From contig CALJYH010000087.1 of the NCBI GenBank assembly GCA_937984095.1, positions 1 to 34,696 on the forward strand: DNA of 34,696 nt. The letters are read 5' to 3'. Numbering within the stretch: position 1 is the first letter of the stretch; the number at the start of each line of letters is the position of its first letter. Source of the DNA: an uncultured Gammaproteobacteria bacterium (GTDB taxonomy: Bacteria; Pseudomonadota; Gammaproteobacteria; GCA-001735895). Under the pieces are notes generated by a model, which was not told the DNA's origin, did not search any database, and worked only from the letters and a program-made list of their open reading frames with translations. Position numbers and translations under genes: made by a program. Shown here piece after piece: positions 1 through 8,842 of the stretch.

Positions 1-759
1 TCGGGTAACGCCGTCAACGCTGCCGAGTTCGGAGATATAGCGCAAAATATCGAGTGGCTCGATCTCGCCGAGAAAGTCACGTTCGTTCCAGATCGACAGG
101 AAGGAAATGATGCCATAAGCGCCCCAGTTGGAAACGTCGGCGACGATCAATTCGTCGCAGTTCGTGGTCGACGGCACGATGTTCAAATCCTCCAGCGCGG
201 CGGCGACCTTGCCCATGCCGATTTCGTTGCCGCCGTCGCCGATGGCGATGGTCTGGCACTGGCTCAGGTTCATGAAATTGTCGAAGCAGGCAGTGTTCGC
301 GGTGATGCTTTCGCCGCGCATGTTATAATAACCGCCGTCTGCCGCCTGTCCGGGACGTTCGATCGATATCACCGCGTCAGGCCGAAACGCGGTCAGCGCG
401 TGTTGCGCCTCGTATTCTCGTCGGTCGTGGTCGCCGACATGAATTTCGTAGACGCGAAAACGCTCCGCGAGCGCCTGCGCAAGCGGCCTGCCGCAGATCA
501 GGATCGGGGTCGCGCCGAGTTTTTCCAACGTTTCGTAGAGCGCAATCGCGCCGACCGGTCCATCGGTCTCGAAGGTTTCAACGACCGGAAAACCGGTGCC
601 GATTAACACGATATTATGGCAATCGCGCAGGATCTTCGCCGCGCGCTGGCAGTAACCGGATTCGAGGTGCGGTTGCACCGTCTTCATGCCACGTAAATTG
701 CGTGCTACCAGGATATCTTCAATTCTGCGGCTTAACTCCAGGTTTTCGGCTTGATTCAT
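1..759 (-). CDS. DUF4392 protein, D-glutamate cyclase C-terminal-half homologue (3' partial)
   Basis: The frame opens at ATG 759-757 (MNQAENLELS...) and stays open to the window edge, giving 253 residues with the C-terminus missing. The motif IGDGGNEIGMGK at residues 173-184 and the segment GTGFPVV near residue 54 are what I recognise as DUF4392. In mammalian D-glutamate cyclase (DGLUCY), which interconverts D-glutamate and 5-oxo-D-proline, this domain forms the C-terminal half and a DUF1445-like domain the N-terminal half. Here the DUF1445 half is a separate gene at 3132-3920, with pxpABC between the two. The start lies 10 nt after the pxpC stop, so it is probably the next gene of the same operon. 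I see no strong Shine-Dalgarno sequence. The family call is firm. The reaction is inferred from the eukaryotic fusion and the context. Confidence 0.85.
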   Translation of the reverse strand, partial: MNQAENLELSRRIEDILVARNLRGMKTVQPHLESGYCQRAAKILRDCHNIVLIGTGFPVVETFETDGPVGAIALYETLEKLGATPILICGRPLAQALAERFRVYEIHVGDHDRREYEAQHALTAFRPDAVISIERPGQAADGGYYNMRGESITANTACFDNFMNLSQCQTIAIGDGGNEIGMGKVAAALEDLNIVPSTTNCDELIVADVSNWGAYGIISFLSIWNERDFLGEIEPLDILRYISELGSVDGVTR

Positions 760-769
760 GGCTTTATGC

Positions 770-1705
770 TCAACAGGGTTGCAGCGAGGTGCGTTCGAAT
801 CGGGCCTGCTCGAGGCAGTGAATATTGTGTGCCTGCTCGATACTGATCGCTTCGAAACGCACCCGTGAACCTGGTGATAACTGCGACAACGTCGCGGTAT
901 CAAGAGGTATCACCGCTCCAATCTTGGGATAGCCACCGATGGTCTGCCGATCGTTCATCAAAACGATAGGTTGACCATCCGCCGGAATCTGGATCGCACC
1001 ATGGCAAATGCCTTCAGACAGCATGCCGACCATATCGGAATGCACGGTTTCACCTTCGAGCCGAAAGCCCATGCGGTCGCAGCGTTCGCTCAGGCGATAC
1101 TCGGAATTGAAAAAGCGCCATTGCTGAACCGGGTTAAACGAGGCCTGCTGATATCCGGGGACGACACGGAGCCTGGCAAAATCTGAATATTTCGGCCTAT
1201 CTGCTGCGGTCAGGTAACAATGGGTAGATAATCTTTTACTACTGCATGGCAGTTGATCTCCTGCCTGCAATTTATCGCCGTTGAGGCCACCGATTTTTTC
1301 GCGCAGCACGGTTGAGCTGCTGCCGAAGCTGGGTGCGATATCGAAGCCGCCGCTGACCGCCAGATAGCAGCGGGTACCGGCACTGGTAAAACCGATCTCA
1401 AGCTTATCGCCAGGATTAATGTCATAGGTGCACCACTGCTCAATCAACTCTTGGTTTAGCTTGCAGGGTGCTGCTGCGCCGGTGATCACGAAACTGGTAT
1501 CGAGTTGCGCTTCAATGACTAATCCGCCAAAGCTGATTTCAAGGCAGGTAGCATTGACGTCATTTGCCAGCATGCGATTAGCCCAGTCAAAAGCAACACC
1601 GTCGAGTGGGCCGCCGGTGGTCAGTCCCAGCTTGTGTGCGCCAAATCGTCCGCGGTCGTGGAGCAGGCTGAGTAAACCCGGTTGCTTGACTAAAAAGCTA
1701 CTCAT
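770..1705 (-). CDS. pxpC: 5-oxoprolinase subunit PxpC (KipA/biotin-dependent carboxyltransferase family)
   Basis: A 311-residue protein of usual family length. Recognisable segments are GLTTGGPLDG at residues 27-36, followed by the ANRML stretch, and NDRQTIGGYPK at residues 251-261, both typical of the KipA/AHS2 fold. PxpC forms the ATP-dependent 5-oxoprolinase with PxpA and PxpB, opening 5-oxoproline to glutamate in the cytoplasm. Its ATG overlaps the pxpB stop in an ATGA arrangement, indicating translational coupling. Older annotations may call it urea amidolyase-like or allophanate hydrolase subunit 2. The pxpA and pxpB neighbours favour 5-oxoprolinase. Confidence 0.92.
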   Translation of the reverse strand: MSSFLVKQPGLLSLLHDRGRFGAHKLGLTTGGPLDGVAFDWANRMLANDVNATCLEISFGGLVIEAQLDTSFVITGAAAPCKLNQELIEQWCTYDINPGDKLEIGFTSAGTRCYLAVSGGFDIAPSFGSSSTVLREKIGGLNGDKLQAGDQLPCSSKRLSTHCYLTAADRPKYSDFARLRVVPGYQQASFNPVQQWRFFNSEYRLSERCDRMGFRLEGETVHSDMVGMLSEGICHGAIQIPADGQPIVLMNDRQTIGGYPKIGAVIPLDTATLSQLSPGSRVRFEAISIEQAHNIHCLEQARFERTSLQPC

Positions 1706-2379
1706 AGTTCGCCACCCTGGTCGATAAATTCGTCACGGCTTATCGCACTAAAACGAATTCGATCCCCTACCTGAACCGGCATACTGGGAGTTTTGTCGGG
1801 ATCGAACATGCGCGTGGGGCAGAGTCCAATCAGGTTCCAGCCTCCGGGGGAAACTGCTGGGTATACCGCGGTCTGGCGGTCGGCGATAGCAACTGCACCT
1901 CGCGCTACTTTTTGTCTCGGGGTGGCCAGGCGGGGAGCCGCGATGCGCTCATCGACTTCGCCGAGATAGGCAAATCCTGGTGCGAAGCCGATCGCGTAAA
2001 CCCGGTACTCCTGCTGCTGATGTATCTCGATTACATCGTCAATGCCGATATTAGCGCTTGCAGCAATGACTTCGAGATCTGGTCCCGATTCTTCGCTGTA
2101 ATAGACGGGTAAGGTGACCAGGTTTCCCGCCGATGCGCCAACACTATCGAGATTCGTTAAAGCAGCGCGCAGCTGTTGTTTGACTGCGAAATGATCGCTG
2201 CGGTCCAGGTCGAAGATCACCAGCAACGAAGCATAGGATGGCACCAGGTCGACGATGCTGTCCGGCATCGTGGCAAGAATATTGGTAACCGCGGCCTGGA
2301 TCTGTGCCGATACTGCCGCGCTGGTTTGCTCGGCAAAATAGACGATAAATGCGTTTTGCCCCGCAATTTCGATTCTCAT
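1702..2379 (-). CDS. pxpB: 5-oxoprolinase subunit PxpB (KipI family)
   Basis: A 225-residue protein with the KipI/AHS1 signature GFAPGFAYLG at residues 131-140 and SPGGWNLIG at residues 177-185. It is the partner subunit of PxpC. In the three-gene system PxpB and PxpC are thought to handle ATP-dependent activation of 5-oxoproline for PxpA. Order (A-B-C), strand and spacing (8 nt after pxpA, 4-nt overlap with pxpC) are those of a standard pxpABC operon. Members in Bacillus also act as kinase inhibitors (KipI), but there is no kinase here. Confidence 0.92.
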   Translation of the reverse strand: MRIEIAGQNAFIVYFAEQTSAAVSAQIQAAVTNILATMPDSIVDLVPSYASLLVIFDLDRSDHFAVKQQLRAALTNLDSVGASAGNLVTLPVYYSEESGPDLEVIAASANIGIDDVIEIHQQQEYRVYAIGFAPGFAYLGEVDERIAAPRLATPRQKVARGAVAIADRQTAVYPAVSPGGWNLIGLCPTRMFDPDKTPSMPVQVGDRIRFSAISRDEFIDQGGEL

Positions 2380-2387
2380 GCGTCTGA

Positions 2388-3119
2388 TCAGGAATGAATG
2401 ATTTTGCGGATTTCTTTGATTGCGGTAATGCCTTCGTCATTATCACCGTGTACGCAAAGCGTATCGGGTTTTAACTCCAGGGTATTACCGCTCACCGATG
2501 TAACCGTGCCTTGACTGCAAATCTGTTCTACCTGCGCCAGCATCTTATCGCGGGTATGCACCGCACCGGGTTTGGCCCGCGAAAGCAATTTGCCGTCATC
2601 GTCGTAACAGCGGTCGGCGAAAGCCTCGAACCAGAGATCGATTCCATGAGTGGCTGCCTCGTCACGGTGAAGTTCGGCGTCGGGCGTTGCCTGCAGCATC
2701 AGCCGCACGGGTTTGTGAAAATCAGCAATCGCCTTCAGGATCGGAGCACGCACCGATTCTCTTGCCATCATGTCGTTATAGAGCGCGCCGTGCGGTTTAA
2801 CATAGGCCAGTTCAAGTCCCTGAATCTTGGCCATGCCTTCGAGCGCGGCGATCTGGTAGTGCATGAATGCTGAAATCTCTTCCGCCGAACAATGCATCGG
2901 TCGACGCCCGAATCCTACCAGGTCGGGATAGGCCGGGTGTGCACCCACCATGACATTGTTCTGTTTCGCGAGCGCCAGGGTCCGCTCCATGACCAGTGGA
3001 TCGCCACCGTGAAAACCACAGGCAATATTGGCCTGGTCAATATGGGGCATGACTTCGTCGTCGCGGCCCATTTTCCAGGAGCCGTAGCTTTCACCGAGAT
3101 CGCAATTGAGCATCAACAT
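2388..3119 (-). CDS. pxpA: 5-oxoprolinase subunit PxpA (LamB/YcsF family)
   Basis: A 243-residue protein starting MLMLNCDLGESYG, with ANIACGFHGGDP near residues 31-42. Both are hallmarks of the LamB/YcsF TIM-barrel-like family, and the length is typical. With PxpB and PxpC it cleaves 5-oxoproline to glutamate at the cost of ATP. A second in-frame ATG two codons in gives the same protein minus two residues. The gene lies 12 nt downstream of the DUF1445 gene and 8 nt upstream of pxpB. Confidence 0.93.
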   Translation of the reverse strand: MLMLNCDLGESYGSWKMGRDDEVMPHIDQANIACGFHGGDPLVMERTLALAKQNNVMVGAHPAYPDLVGFGRRPMHCSAEEISAFMHYQIAALEGMAKIQGLELAYVKPHGALYNDMMARESVRAPILKAIADFHKPVRLMLQATPDAELHRDEAATHGIDLWFEAFADRCYDDDGKLLSRAKPGAVHTRDKMLAQVEQICSQGTVTSVSGNTLELKPDTLCVHGDNDEGITAIKEIRKIIHS

Positions 3120-3131
3120 GTGTATTTCCGC

Positions 3132-3920
3132 CTACATCACCGCGAGGTGGCTGTTGGGTAAGTCAGAGACCAGCATGCAACCGGGCGAATGCGTGATACA
3201 AAACGGGGGCCTGGCCTGCTCAACTGCCACCTGGGGTGTTACGCCGCAGGCCCAGAAAATAGGCACTTCGTCAGAGTGTATCGTAACGGCATCGCCGAAT
3301 TCGGGCTGGTTAATGTCTCTAATGCCGATCCTGCCGGGGTCGCCAAAGTGGACCGGTGCACCATGTACCGCCGGAAAACGAGTGCAAATCTGGATCGCGC
3401 GTATCGCGTCTGATGGAATCAACGGCCGCATACTGACCACCATTTTACTCGCGAAGCGGCCCGCAGGATTGCAATCGATATCGGTGCGATACATCGGTAC
3501 ATTAACGCCTTCGCTGACATTTCTAATCTCGAGGCCATCATCGATCAATGCTTCCTCGAAAGAAAACGAACATCCCAGTACGAAAGACACCAGGTCGTCA
3601 CGCCAGATATCGCTGATGTCATTCACTTCATGGCTGAGCTCGCCGTTTTCGAAGACCCTGTAACTGGGAATATCGGTACGAATATCCAGGTCTTCGCCGA
3701 GTTTCGGTATGCTGTAGTCACCGGGGCTTGTGGCCATGCCGATCAGGGGGCAGGGCTTGGGATTCGACTGGCAGAATTGCAGGAACTCGCTGGCGTAATC
3801 GGCGGGGAGAATACACAGGTTACCCTGTACAAAACCGCGCGAGTAGCCGGAGGTGTTGCTGGTGAATTCGCCGTTACGGATTTTACGACGCAGTTCGAGA
3901 GGTGAAATATCCTGGTTCAT
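3132..3920 (-). CDS. DUF1445 (YcsI-type) protein, putative D-glutamate cyclase N-terminal half / hydro-lyase
   Basis: A 262-residue protein, the common length for bacterial 'putative hydro-lyase' DUF1445 members. Typical segments are [10 protein letters not shown] at residues 116-125, HGAPVH at 186-191 and GDPGRIGI at 193-200. In mammals this domain is the N-terminal part of mitochondrial D-glutamate cyclase, and bacterial copies often neighbour pxpABC. Here the complementary DUF4392 half lies at the other end of the pxp genes. The gene begins 30 nt after the acyl-CoA ligase, so it may read through from the dmdA operon. The name 'hydro-lyase' is only a family label. D-glutamate/5-oxo-D-proline interconversion is an inference. 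Confidence 0.88.
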   Translation of the reverse strand: MNQDISPLELRRKIRNGEFTSNTSGYSRGFVQGNLCILPADYASEFLQFCQSNPKPCPLIGMATSPGDYSIPKLGEDLDIRTDIPSYRVFENGELSHEVNDISDIWRDDLVSFVLGCSFSFEEALIDDGLEIRNVSEGVNVPMYRTDIDCNPAGRFASKMVVSMRPLIPSDAIRAIQICTRFPAVHGAPVHFGDPGRIGIRDINQPEFGDAVTIHSDEVPIFWACGVTPQVAVEQARPPFCITHSPGCMLVSDLPNSHLAVM

Positions 3921-3950
3921 ATCAGACCGAAATAGGGTTTAACCCGAGTT

Positions 3951-5582
3951 TTACAACTCTTTGGCCCGGTCGCGCAATACATTTTTCTGAATCTTGCCGG
4001 TCGCAGTTTTGGGAAGTTCGCCAAAAACGACTTTTTTAGGGCGCTTGAAGCGGGCCATGTTGTCCGCGCAAAACTCGATCAACTCCTGTTCGCTGGCTTC
4101 GGCATCTGTTTTCAGTTCGACAAATGCGCAGGGAACTTCACCCCATTTTTCATCGGCCAGGGCTACAACCGCAGCTTCGCCGACCGATGGGTGCTTGTAA
4201 AGCACGCCTTCTACCTCAACCGAAGATATGTTTTCACCGCCTGAAATAATGACATCCTTGGCGCGGTCCTTGACCTGGATATAACCATCGGGATGGATAA
4301 CCGCAATATCGCCACTTAGAAACCAGCCATCCTTGAAGACATCGGCAGTGGCATCGGCATCCTTCAGATATCCCTTCATCACGGTATTGCCTCGAATGAC
4401 AATTTCGCCCATGGTTTCGGCATCCCAGGGTACCGGTTGACCGCTCTCCGGATCGATTACATCGACTGCTTCGGTCATAGAAAAACGAACCCCCTGGCGT
4501 GCCTTGAGTTCCGCCTGGCGCTCAATCGATTGCTGGTACCAGTCATCCTGTGGCGCCGAGTGCAGTATATGTCCATAAGTCTCGGTCAGTCCGTAGACGT
4601 GCATGACCTCGAAATTAAACTGCGCCATGCTTTCCAGTACCCTGGCCGGTGGCGGTGCGCCTGCGGTCATCGCGTAGATTGTATTGTCGAATACTTTTTG
4701 ATCCTCGGCCGGGGCATTGGCAAGCATGTTCAATATGATAGGCGCGCCGCCGAAATGAGTGATCTTGTGTTCGTCGGCAAGCTCGAAAAACAGTTTCGGA
4801 ACAAATGCGCGAATGCAGACCACGGTTGCGGCCAGTGCGGTCATAGTCCAGGCATGTCCCCAACCATTGCAGTGGAACATCGGCACCGTGTACAGGTATC
4901 GCGGATGTGGCGGCAGCGCCCAGGAAATGACGGTGCCCATGGTCATCAGGTAAGAACCGCGGTGATGGTAGACCACGCCCTTGGGCAGCCCAGTGGTTCC
5001 CGAGGTGTAGTTAAGAGTCAGCGCCTGCCATTCATCTTCGGGCGGTCGCCATGCGAAGGTATCGTCGCCACGATCGATCAGGTCTTCATAAAAACTGAAA
5101 GCAACATCAGAGGGCAATTCCGGTTTTTCAGCCGCATCGGCATCGTCGATGATGATGATTTCAGGCTGCAGCTCGCAGCTTTGCAAGGCTTCCTCCAGCA
5201 CTGGCCAGAGTTGGCGGTCACAAATGAAAACCCGGGACTCACCATGATCGATGATATGAGCCACGGTCGCCGCGTCCAGTCGAGTGTTAATCGTATTTAA
5301 TACCGCACCCGCCATCGGAATCGAGAAATGGCTTTCGAACATTTCAGGTGTATTGAAGGCGAATATCGAGACGGTATCGTTTGTGCCGATGCCTCGTGCG
5401 GCCAGGCTTGAAGCGATCCGGGTGCAGCGATTACGCGTCTGCGCCCAGGTGTAGCGACGCTGATTATAAATCAGTGCTTCGCGTTGCGGATAAATATCCG
5501 CCGTGCGTTGCAGGAAAGACAGTGGTGTCAGCGGTACAAAGTTGGCGGCGTTGGAGTCCAGTTGATCGTATTCGATAGTCAT
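3951..5582 (-). CDS. Acyl-CoA synthetase, DmdB-like short/medium-chain AMP-forming ligase
   Basis: A 543-residue ANL-superfamily enzyme. The P-loop is YTSGTTGLPKG at residues 192-202, VPMFHCNGWGHAW follows near 233-245, a SGDIAVIHPDGY hinge region is present, and the catalytic lysine is K530 in PKTATGKIQ. The MFHCNGWG segment is seen in the branch with short- and medium-chain ligases and 3-methylmercaptopropionate-CoA ligase (DmdB). Downstream of a dmdA homologue, activation of methylmercaptopropionate is the natural hypothesis, but substrate cannot be read from sequence. An AGAGG ribosome site precedes the ATG. The 149-nt gap to the upstream gene holds a hairpin and a REP-like element. Confidence 0.85.
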   Translation of the reverse strand: MTIEYDQLDSNAANFVPLTPLSFLQRTADIYPQREALIYNQRRYTWAQTRNRCTRIASSLAARGIGTNDTVSIFAFNTPEMFESHFSIPMAGAVLNTINTRLDAATVAHIIDHGESRVFICDRQLWPVLEEALQSCELQPEIIIIDDADAAEKPELPSDVAFSFYEDLIDRGDDTFAWRPPEDEWQALTLNYTSGTTGLPKGVVYHHRGSYLMTMGTVISWALPPHPRYLYTVPMFHCNGWGHAWTMTALAATVVCIRAFVPKLFFELADEHKITHFGGAPIILNMLANAPAEDQKVFDNTIYAMTAGAPPPARVLESMAQFNFEVMHVYGLTETYGHILHSAPQDDWYQQSIERQAELKARQGVRFSMTEAVDVIDPESGQPVPWDAETMGEIVIRGNTVMKGYLKDADATADVFKDGWFLSGDIAVIHPDGYIQVKDRAKDVIISGGENISSVEVEGVLYKHPSVGEAAVVALADEKWGEVPCAFVELKTDAEASEQELIEFCADNMARFKRPKKVVFGELPKTATGKIQKNVLRDRAKEL

Positions 5583-5639
5583 ATTAGCCTCTGAAGGTAC
5601 ATGCCATTACTGTAATTTAGGACAGTGCCAAGTTAACAA

Positions 5640-5704
5640 GATCCCGGCCCCCCGGGTACGCGGGGTTGACGCATCGGTAAGCGTTTGGCGCCTTCCGGGA
5701 TGAC
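5640..5704. repeat. Degenerate REP-like palindromic element
   Basis: Inverted ends GATCCCGG (5640-5647) and CCGGGATGAC (5695-5704) flank a GC-rich core containing a second palindrome, CCCCGGGTACGCGGGG. GTCATCCCGG-type ends are common in bacterial REP elements. This copy is imperfect, so the assignment is moderate. It is noncoding and lies between two genes of the same transcription unit. Confidence 0.5.
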
Positions 5705-5734
5705 CTGGATGTGCTTTGCAACACATCCAGGTCA
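5701..5734 (-). other. Perfect 13-bp intercistronic stem-loop at the fadN-like stop codon
   Basis: The arms TGACCTGGATGTG (5701-5713) and CACATCCAGGTCA (5722-5734) are exact reverse complements around an 8-nt loop. The stem begins at the TGA stop of the upstream gene on the minus strand. No T-run follows on that strand, so it is not a standard intrinsic terminator. An mRNA-stabilising or processing hairpin that sets different levels for the genes on either side fits better. Confidence 0.6.
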
Positions 5735-8035
5735 GTTTCTGACGGGCGAACCGGCATCCAGCATACTGTTAATGCGCTCGCGAGTCGCGGCGCTGGCAAT
5801 CAGGGTCAGGAATGATTGCCGCTCGGCGTCGTAAAAATCCTGTTCACTGCAGATCGTTCCCGGTTCGATATCTCCACCGGTTACGATTCTTGCCATTTCG
5901 CTGCCGACATTAACGTCGTGTGGCATAAATACTCCCTTGTCACGAGATTGTTCCAGCCATTTGACCATTTCTTCGAATAAGGGTCTACCCGGCATGGTGA
6001 GGGCGGGGCGCTCGAATGGCACCTGGCCCGACGCGTCGTCGACCGCCTTGATCGCTTCCCCCAGGATACGATCGCGATTGATGACGAAGCGATCGTGCGG
6101 TCGCAGCATTGCCTGCTGCTTGGCTATTATGGGTGAAGTTGCAGTTTTGCCATAACCGAGATTCATGAACGCCTTCCAGCAGGCTGCTGAAATATCATCG
6201 CTACATTGCAATAATTCAATCCATCGATACAGGGTTTCCTTGCAGCCGCCGCCACCCGGAACGACACCGACCATCGATTCAACCAGGCCGGTGACAGAAT
6301 TAGCGTGGCATATCACCTGCCTGGCATGTAACACGACTTCAAATCCGCCACCGATCGACAGGCCTACCGGTGCCGCAACGATTGGAACCGATGCCGTCTG
6401 CATGCGATGCACCGTGTTCTGAAAATCCTGCAGGAATTTATCGAGGCCGTCCATGTCTTCCTTTAAAAAGAAATTCCGCACTGCCTGTAGATTGACCCCA
6501 CAGGAGAAATGCTGGGCATCGTTATGCACGATCAGGCCGCGCAGGCCTTCGGCTTCGACCTGGGTTAGCGCATCATCGAGAATCGCCATCGAATCGGCGT
6601 CCAACGCGTTTGCCTTGCTGTGAAATTCAACCAGCGCGATACCGTCGAGATCAAACCAGCTGGCGACAGCGCAGCAGTTGCGTGGCTGCATTGTCTGGCG
6701 TTTTTCATTGAAGCGGATTACACCGGCGGGTCGTTCAATTGCCTGCCAGATCCCGCCATGCAGGCGCGCCTGCAGTTCATTGTTTTCGACTCGATAAAAG
6801 CTCGAACCCGCCGCTTCAGCGAGGAATTCGGGTACCGGTAACTGGTCTGCCTCGAGCTTTGCGATAAACGCATCAACGCCAATTTCGTCGATTAATTCGA
6901 ATGGGCCCTTGATCCAGTTATAGCCGAGCTTCATCGCGTCATCGATGCCGACCGGGTCGTCCCCAACCTCTGGAATTAATGATGCGGCATAACTCAAAGT
7001 GCGCGACAGTACCCGCCACGCAAATTGACCGTACAGGCTGTCGTCATCCAGCAGGTGTTTGACTCCCTGTTGCTCGGCCTTGTCGGCGATTGGCAGGTTT
7101 AGCCGCGGCGCATCCTGGTACTCGCTAGATTCAAGATTAAGAACTTCGCGTCCGGATTCGGCGTCGCGGTAAAATCCCTGGCCCTGCTTGTTTCCGGTTT
7201 GCCCGTTGGCGATCATTTGCGTCATCAACGGAATCCTGGCGGCCTCGGCATGGAAAGGATCCGATTCGGGCAGGATATTGACCAGGCTTTGCACTACGTC
7301 AGACATTAAATCGATTCCGATCAAATCGTAGAGCCCGAATACGCCAGTCTTCGGGATTCCCATCGGGCGCCCGAAAATCGCGTCGGCTTCGAGCGGATTC
7401 AGACCGAGTTCGAAGGCAGCGTGCAGCGCGCACTGGATCGCGAATACGCCGACCCGGTTACCGAGAAATCCGGGGGTGTCGAGACAGCGTACGACACCTT
7501 TTCCGAGTTGTTGTTCGCAAAAATCAGCCAGCAGCTCGATCACCGCGTCGTCGGTATCTTCGCCACGCACCAGTTCCAAAAGGCGCATGAAGCGTACCGG
7601 GTTGAAAAAGTGTGTGATCGCAAAACGCTGACGAAATGGCTGTGACATGTCTTCGACCAACAGGCGGATCGGAATGGTCGAAGTGTTCGAAGTAATGATC
7701 GCATTGGCGTGGCAAACGGCATCGAGGCGTTGATAAAGGTCCTTTTTGATATCGAGACGTTCAACCACGGCCTCGGCGACCCAGTCGCAATCCGCGAGTT
7801 GATCGAAATCATCACGGGTGTTGCCGAGGTGGATGAAAGATTCGGCCTCCTTGCTGACTAATCCCGGTTGATCAGGGTCACGCAGGCGTTCGAGGCCGCG
7901 TTCCGACAACGCATTGGGATTATCATCACTGGGTAAATCCAGCAGCCAGACTTCGATGCCTGCGTTGGCTACCTGGCCGGCGATACCGGAACCCATAGTG
8001 CCGGCGCCGATGACGGCGACTTTTTTAATAGTCAT
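5732..8035 (-). CDS. FadN-like fusion: 3-hydroxyacyl-CoA dehydrogenase plus enoyl-CoA hydratase
   Basis: A protein of 767 residues from the ATG at 8035; an adjacent TTG would add one residue, but AGGGG is well placed for the ATG. The dehydrogenase comes first: Rossmann motif GAGTMGSG at about 10-17, SNTST near 117, THFFNP with the catalytic His near 142, and C-terminal HAD domains to about 430. A crotonase domain follows from about 460, with FSCGVNL near 510, GLSIGGGFE near 558-566 and GLVESMVGVVPGG near 583-595, so both catalytic-type glutamates are present. This order matches FadN of Bacillus, not FadB. It could hydrate and oxidise acyl-CoA intermediates from the neighbouring ligase. In a DMSP context the hydratase might stand in for DmdD, which is speculation. 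Confidence 0.88.
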   Translation of the reverse strand: MTIKKVAVIGAGTMGSGIAGQVANAGIEVWLLDLPSDDNPNALSERGLERLRDPDQPGLVSKEAESFIHLGNTRDDFDQLADCDWVAEAVVERLDIKKDLYQRLDAVCHANAIITSNTSTIPIRLLVEDMSQPFRQRFAITHFFNPVRFMRLLELVRGEDTDDAVIELLADFCEQQLGKGVVRCLDTPGFLGNRVGVFAIQCALHAAFELGLNPLEADAIFGRPMGIPKTGVFGLYDLIGIDLMSDVVQSLVNILPESDPFHAEAARIPLMTQMIANGQTGNKQGQGFYRDAESGREVLNLESSEYQDAPRLNLPIADKAEQQGVKHLLDDDSLYGQFAWRVLSRTLSYAASLIPEVGDDPVGIDDAMKLGYNWIKGPFELIDEIGVDAFIAKLEADQLPVPEFLAEAAGSSFYRVENNELQARLHGGIWQAIERPAGVIRFNEKRQTMQPRNCCAVASWFDLDGIALVEFHSKANALDADSMAILDDALTQVEAEGLRGLIVHNDAQHFSCGVNLQAVRNFFLKEDMDGLDKFLQDFQNTVHRMQTASVPIVAAPVGLSIGGGFEVVLHARQVICHANSVTGLVESMVGVVPGGGGCKETLYRWIELLQCSDDISAACWKAFMNLGYGKTATSPIIAKQQAMLRPHDRFVINRDRILGEAIKAVDDASGQVPFERPALTMPGRPLFEEMVKWLEQSRDKGVFMPHDVNVGSEMARIVTGGDIEPGTICSEQDFYDAERQSFLTLIASAATRERINSMLDAGSPVRN

Positions 8036-8044
8036 CAATATCCC

Positions 8045-8842
8045 CTAGGCTGCTTCTTCAAGCGAGCTAATCAATTCACGTAGTTTTTGTAATGTCTGGC
8101 GTGGCGCCTCGATTGGCAGCATGTGACCATAGCGTTCAATGATCGTAACCCTGGCATTGAGTTCTTCGGCAAAGGCCATGCCGGCCTTGACCGGGGTGAG
8201 CCGATCCTTGCGTGCCAGGATCAGCTGCGAAGGCACCTCGATGGATTTGGCAACGACACTGCCTTTTTCATAGTTTGCACAGGCGACCAGGTCTTCGTAT
8301 AGCGGGTTACGCGCCATGATTTGGCGGCCGATCGCAATCGGCTGCATTCCCGGTACCGCGCTGATACCGTATTGCGCATCGGGACCAAAGCCCCACAACA
8401 ACAACATTTCCGCGGCATTCCCGGCACTGTTTTTGGCCGCTTCGATCAACGCCGGGTTGACTGGAATCGCACCCGCAGTACCAATTCCGGTGATTGATTT
8501 CAATAGTTCGGGCGCCTGCCGCGCCAGCTCGAGCACGTCTAGAAAACCCTGCGAATGCCCTACCGCATGTATCCTGGATACGCCCGCAGCACGAATAAAA
8601 TCAGCCAGCCACGCACCCATCTCCTCGATGCTTTCGAGTGGCTCGCCCGCAGAAAGACTATGCCCGGGAAGATCGGGCGCTAGCACCGAGTAGCCGTTGT
8701 AGGCAAACCAGCGGGTTTGCAGGGCCCAGCTACGGTGGTCGAGCCCGCTGCCGTGTACAAACATAACCGTCGGCAGGCTACTGTCGAATTCTTTGCCACC
8801 GGTGGCGGCATAGGTTTTTTGACCGCGTACCTCGATATACAT
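8045..8842 (-). CDS. Alpha/beta hydrolase
   Basis: A 265-residue single-domain alpha/beta hydrolase without a signal peptide. The oxyanion segment is FVHGSG (28-33) and the nucleophile elbow is GHSQG with Ser97. The likely acid is Asp213 in ARKDRLTP and the base His240 in YGHMLP, so the triad is complete. Its start overlaps the metY stop by one base (TGATG), showing translational coupling, and the FadN-like gene starts 9 nt after its stop. The family is too broad to assign a substrate. Acyl-CoA thioesterase or ester hydrolase activity would fit the operon. Confidence 0.85.
   Translation of the reverse strand: MYIEVRGQKTYAATGGKEFDSSLPTVMFVHGSGLDHRSWALQTRWFAYNGYSVLAPDLPGHSLSAGEPLESIEEMGAWLADFIRAAGVSRIHAVGHSQGFLDVLELARQAPELLKSITGIGTAGAIPVNPALIEAAKNSAGNAAEMLLLWGFGPDAQYGISAVPGMQPIAIGRQIMARNPLYEDLVACANYEKGSVVAKSIEVPSQLILARKDRLTPVKAGMAFAEELNARVTIIERYGHMLPIEAPRQTLQKLRELISSLEEAA

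Noticed and set aside
3106-3663. Plus-strand 185-residue open frame
   Set aside because: It is antisense to the DUF1445 gene and pxpA start and shows no domain or ribosome site.
4437-5300. Plus-strand 287-residue open frame
   Set aside because: It lies antisense to the acyl-CoA ligase, whose motifs are intact. The antisense product has no recognisable domain.
5701-5734. Rho-independent terminator ending the dmdA operon
   Set aside because: The stem is perfect but is followed by a GC-rich sequence, not a T-run, on the transcribed strand, and co-oriented genes continue beyond it.
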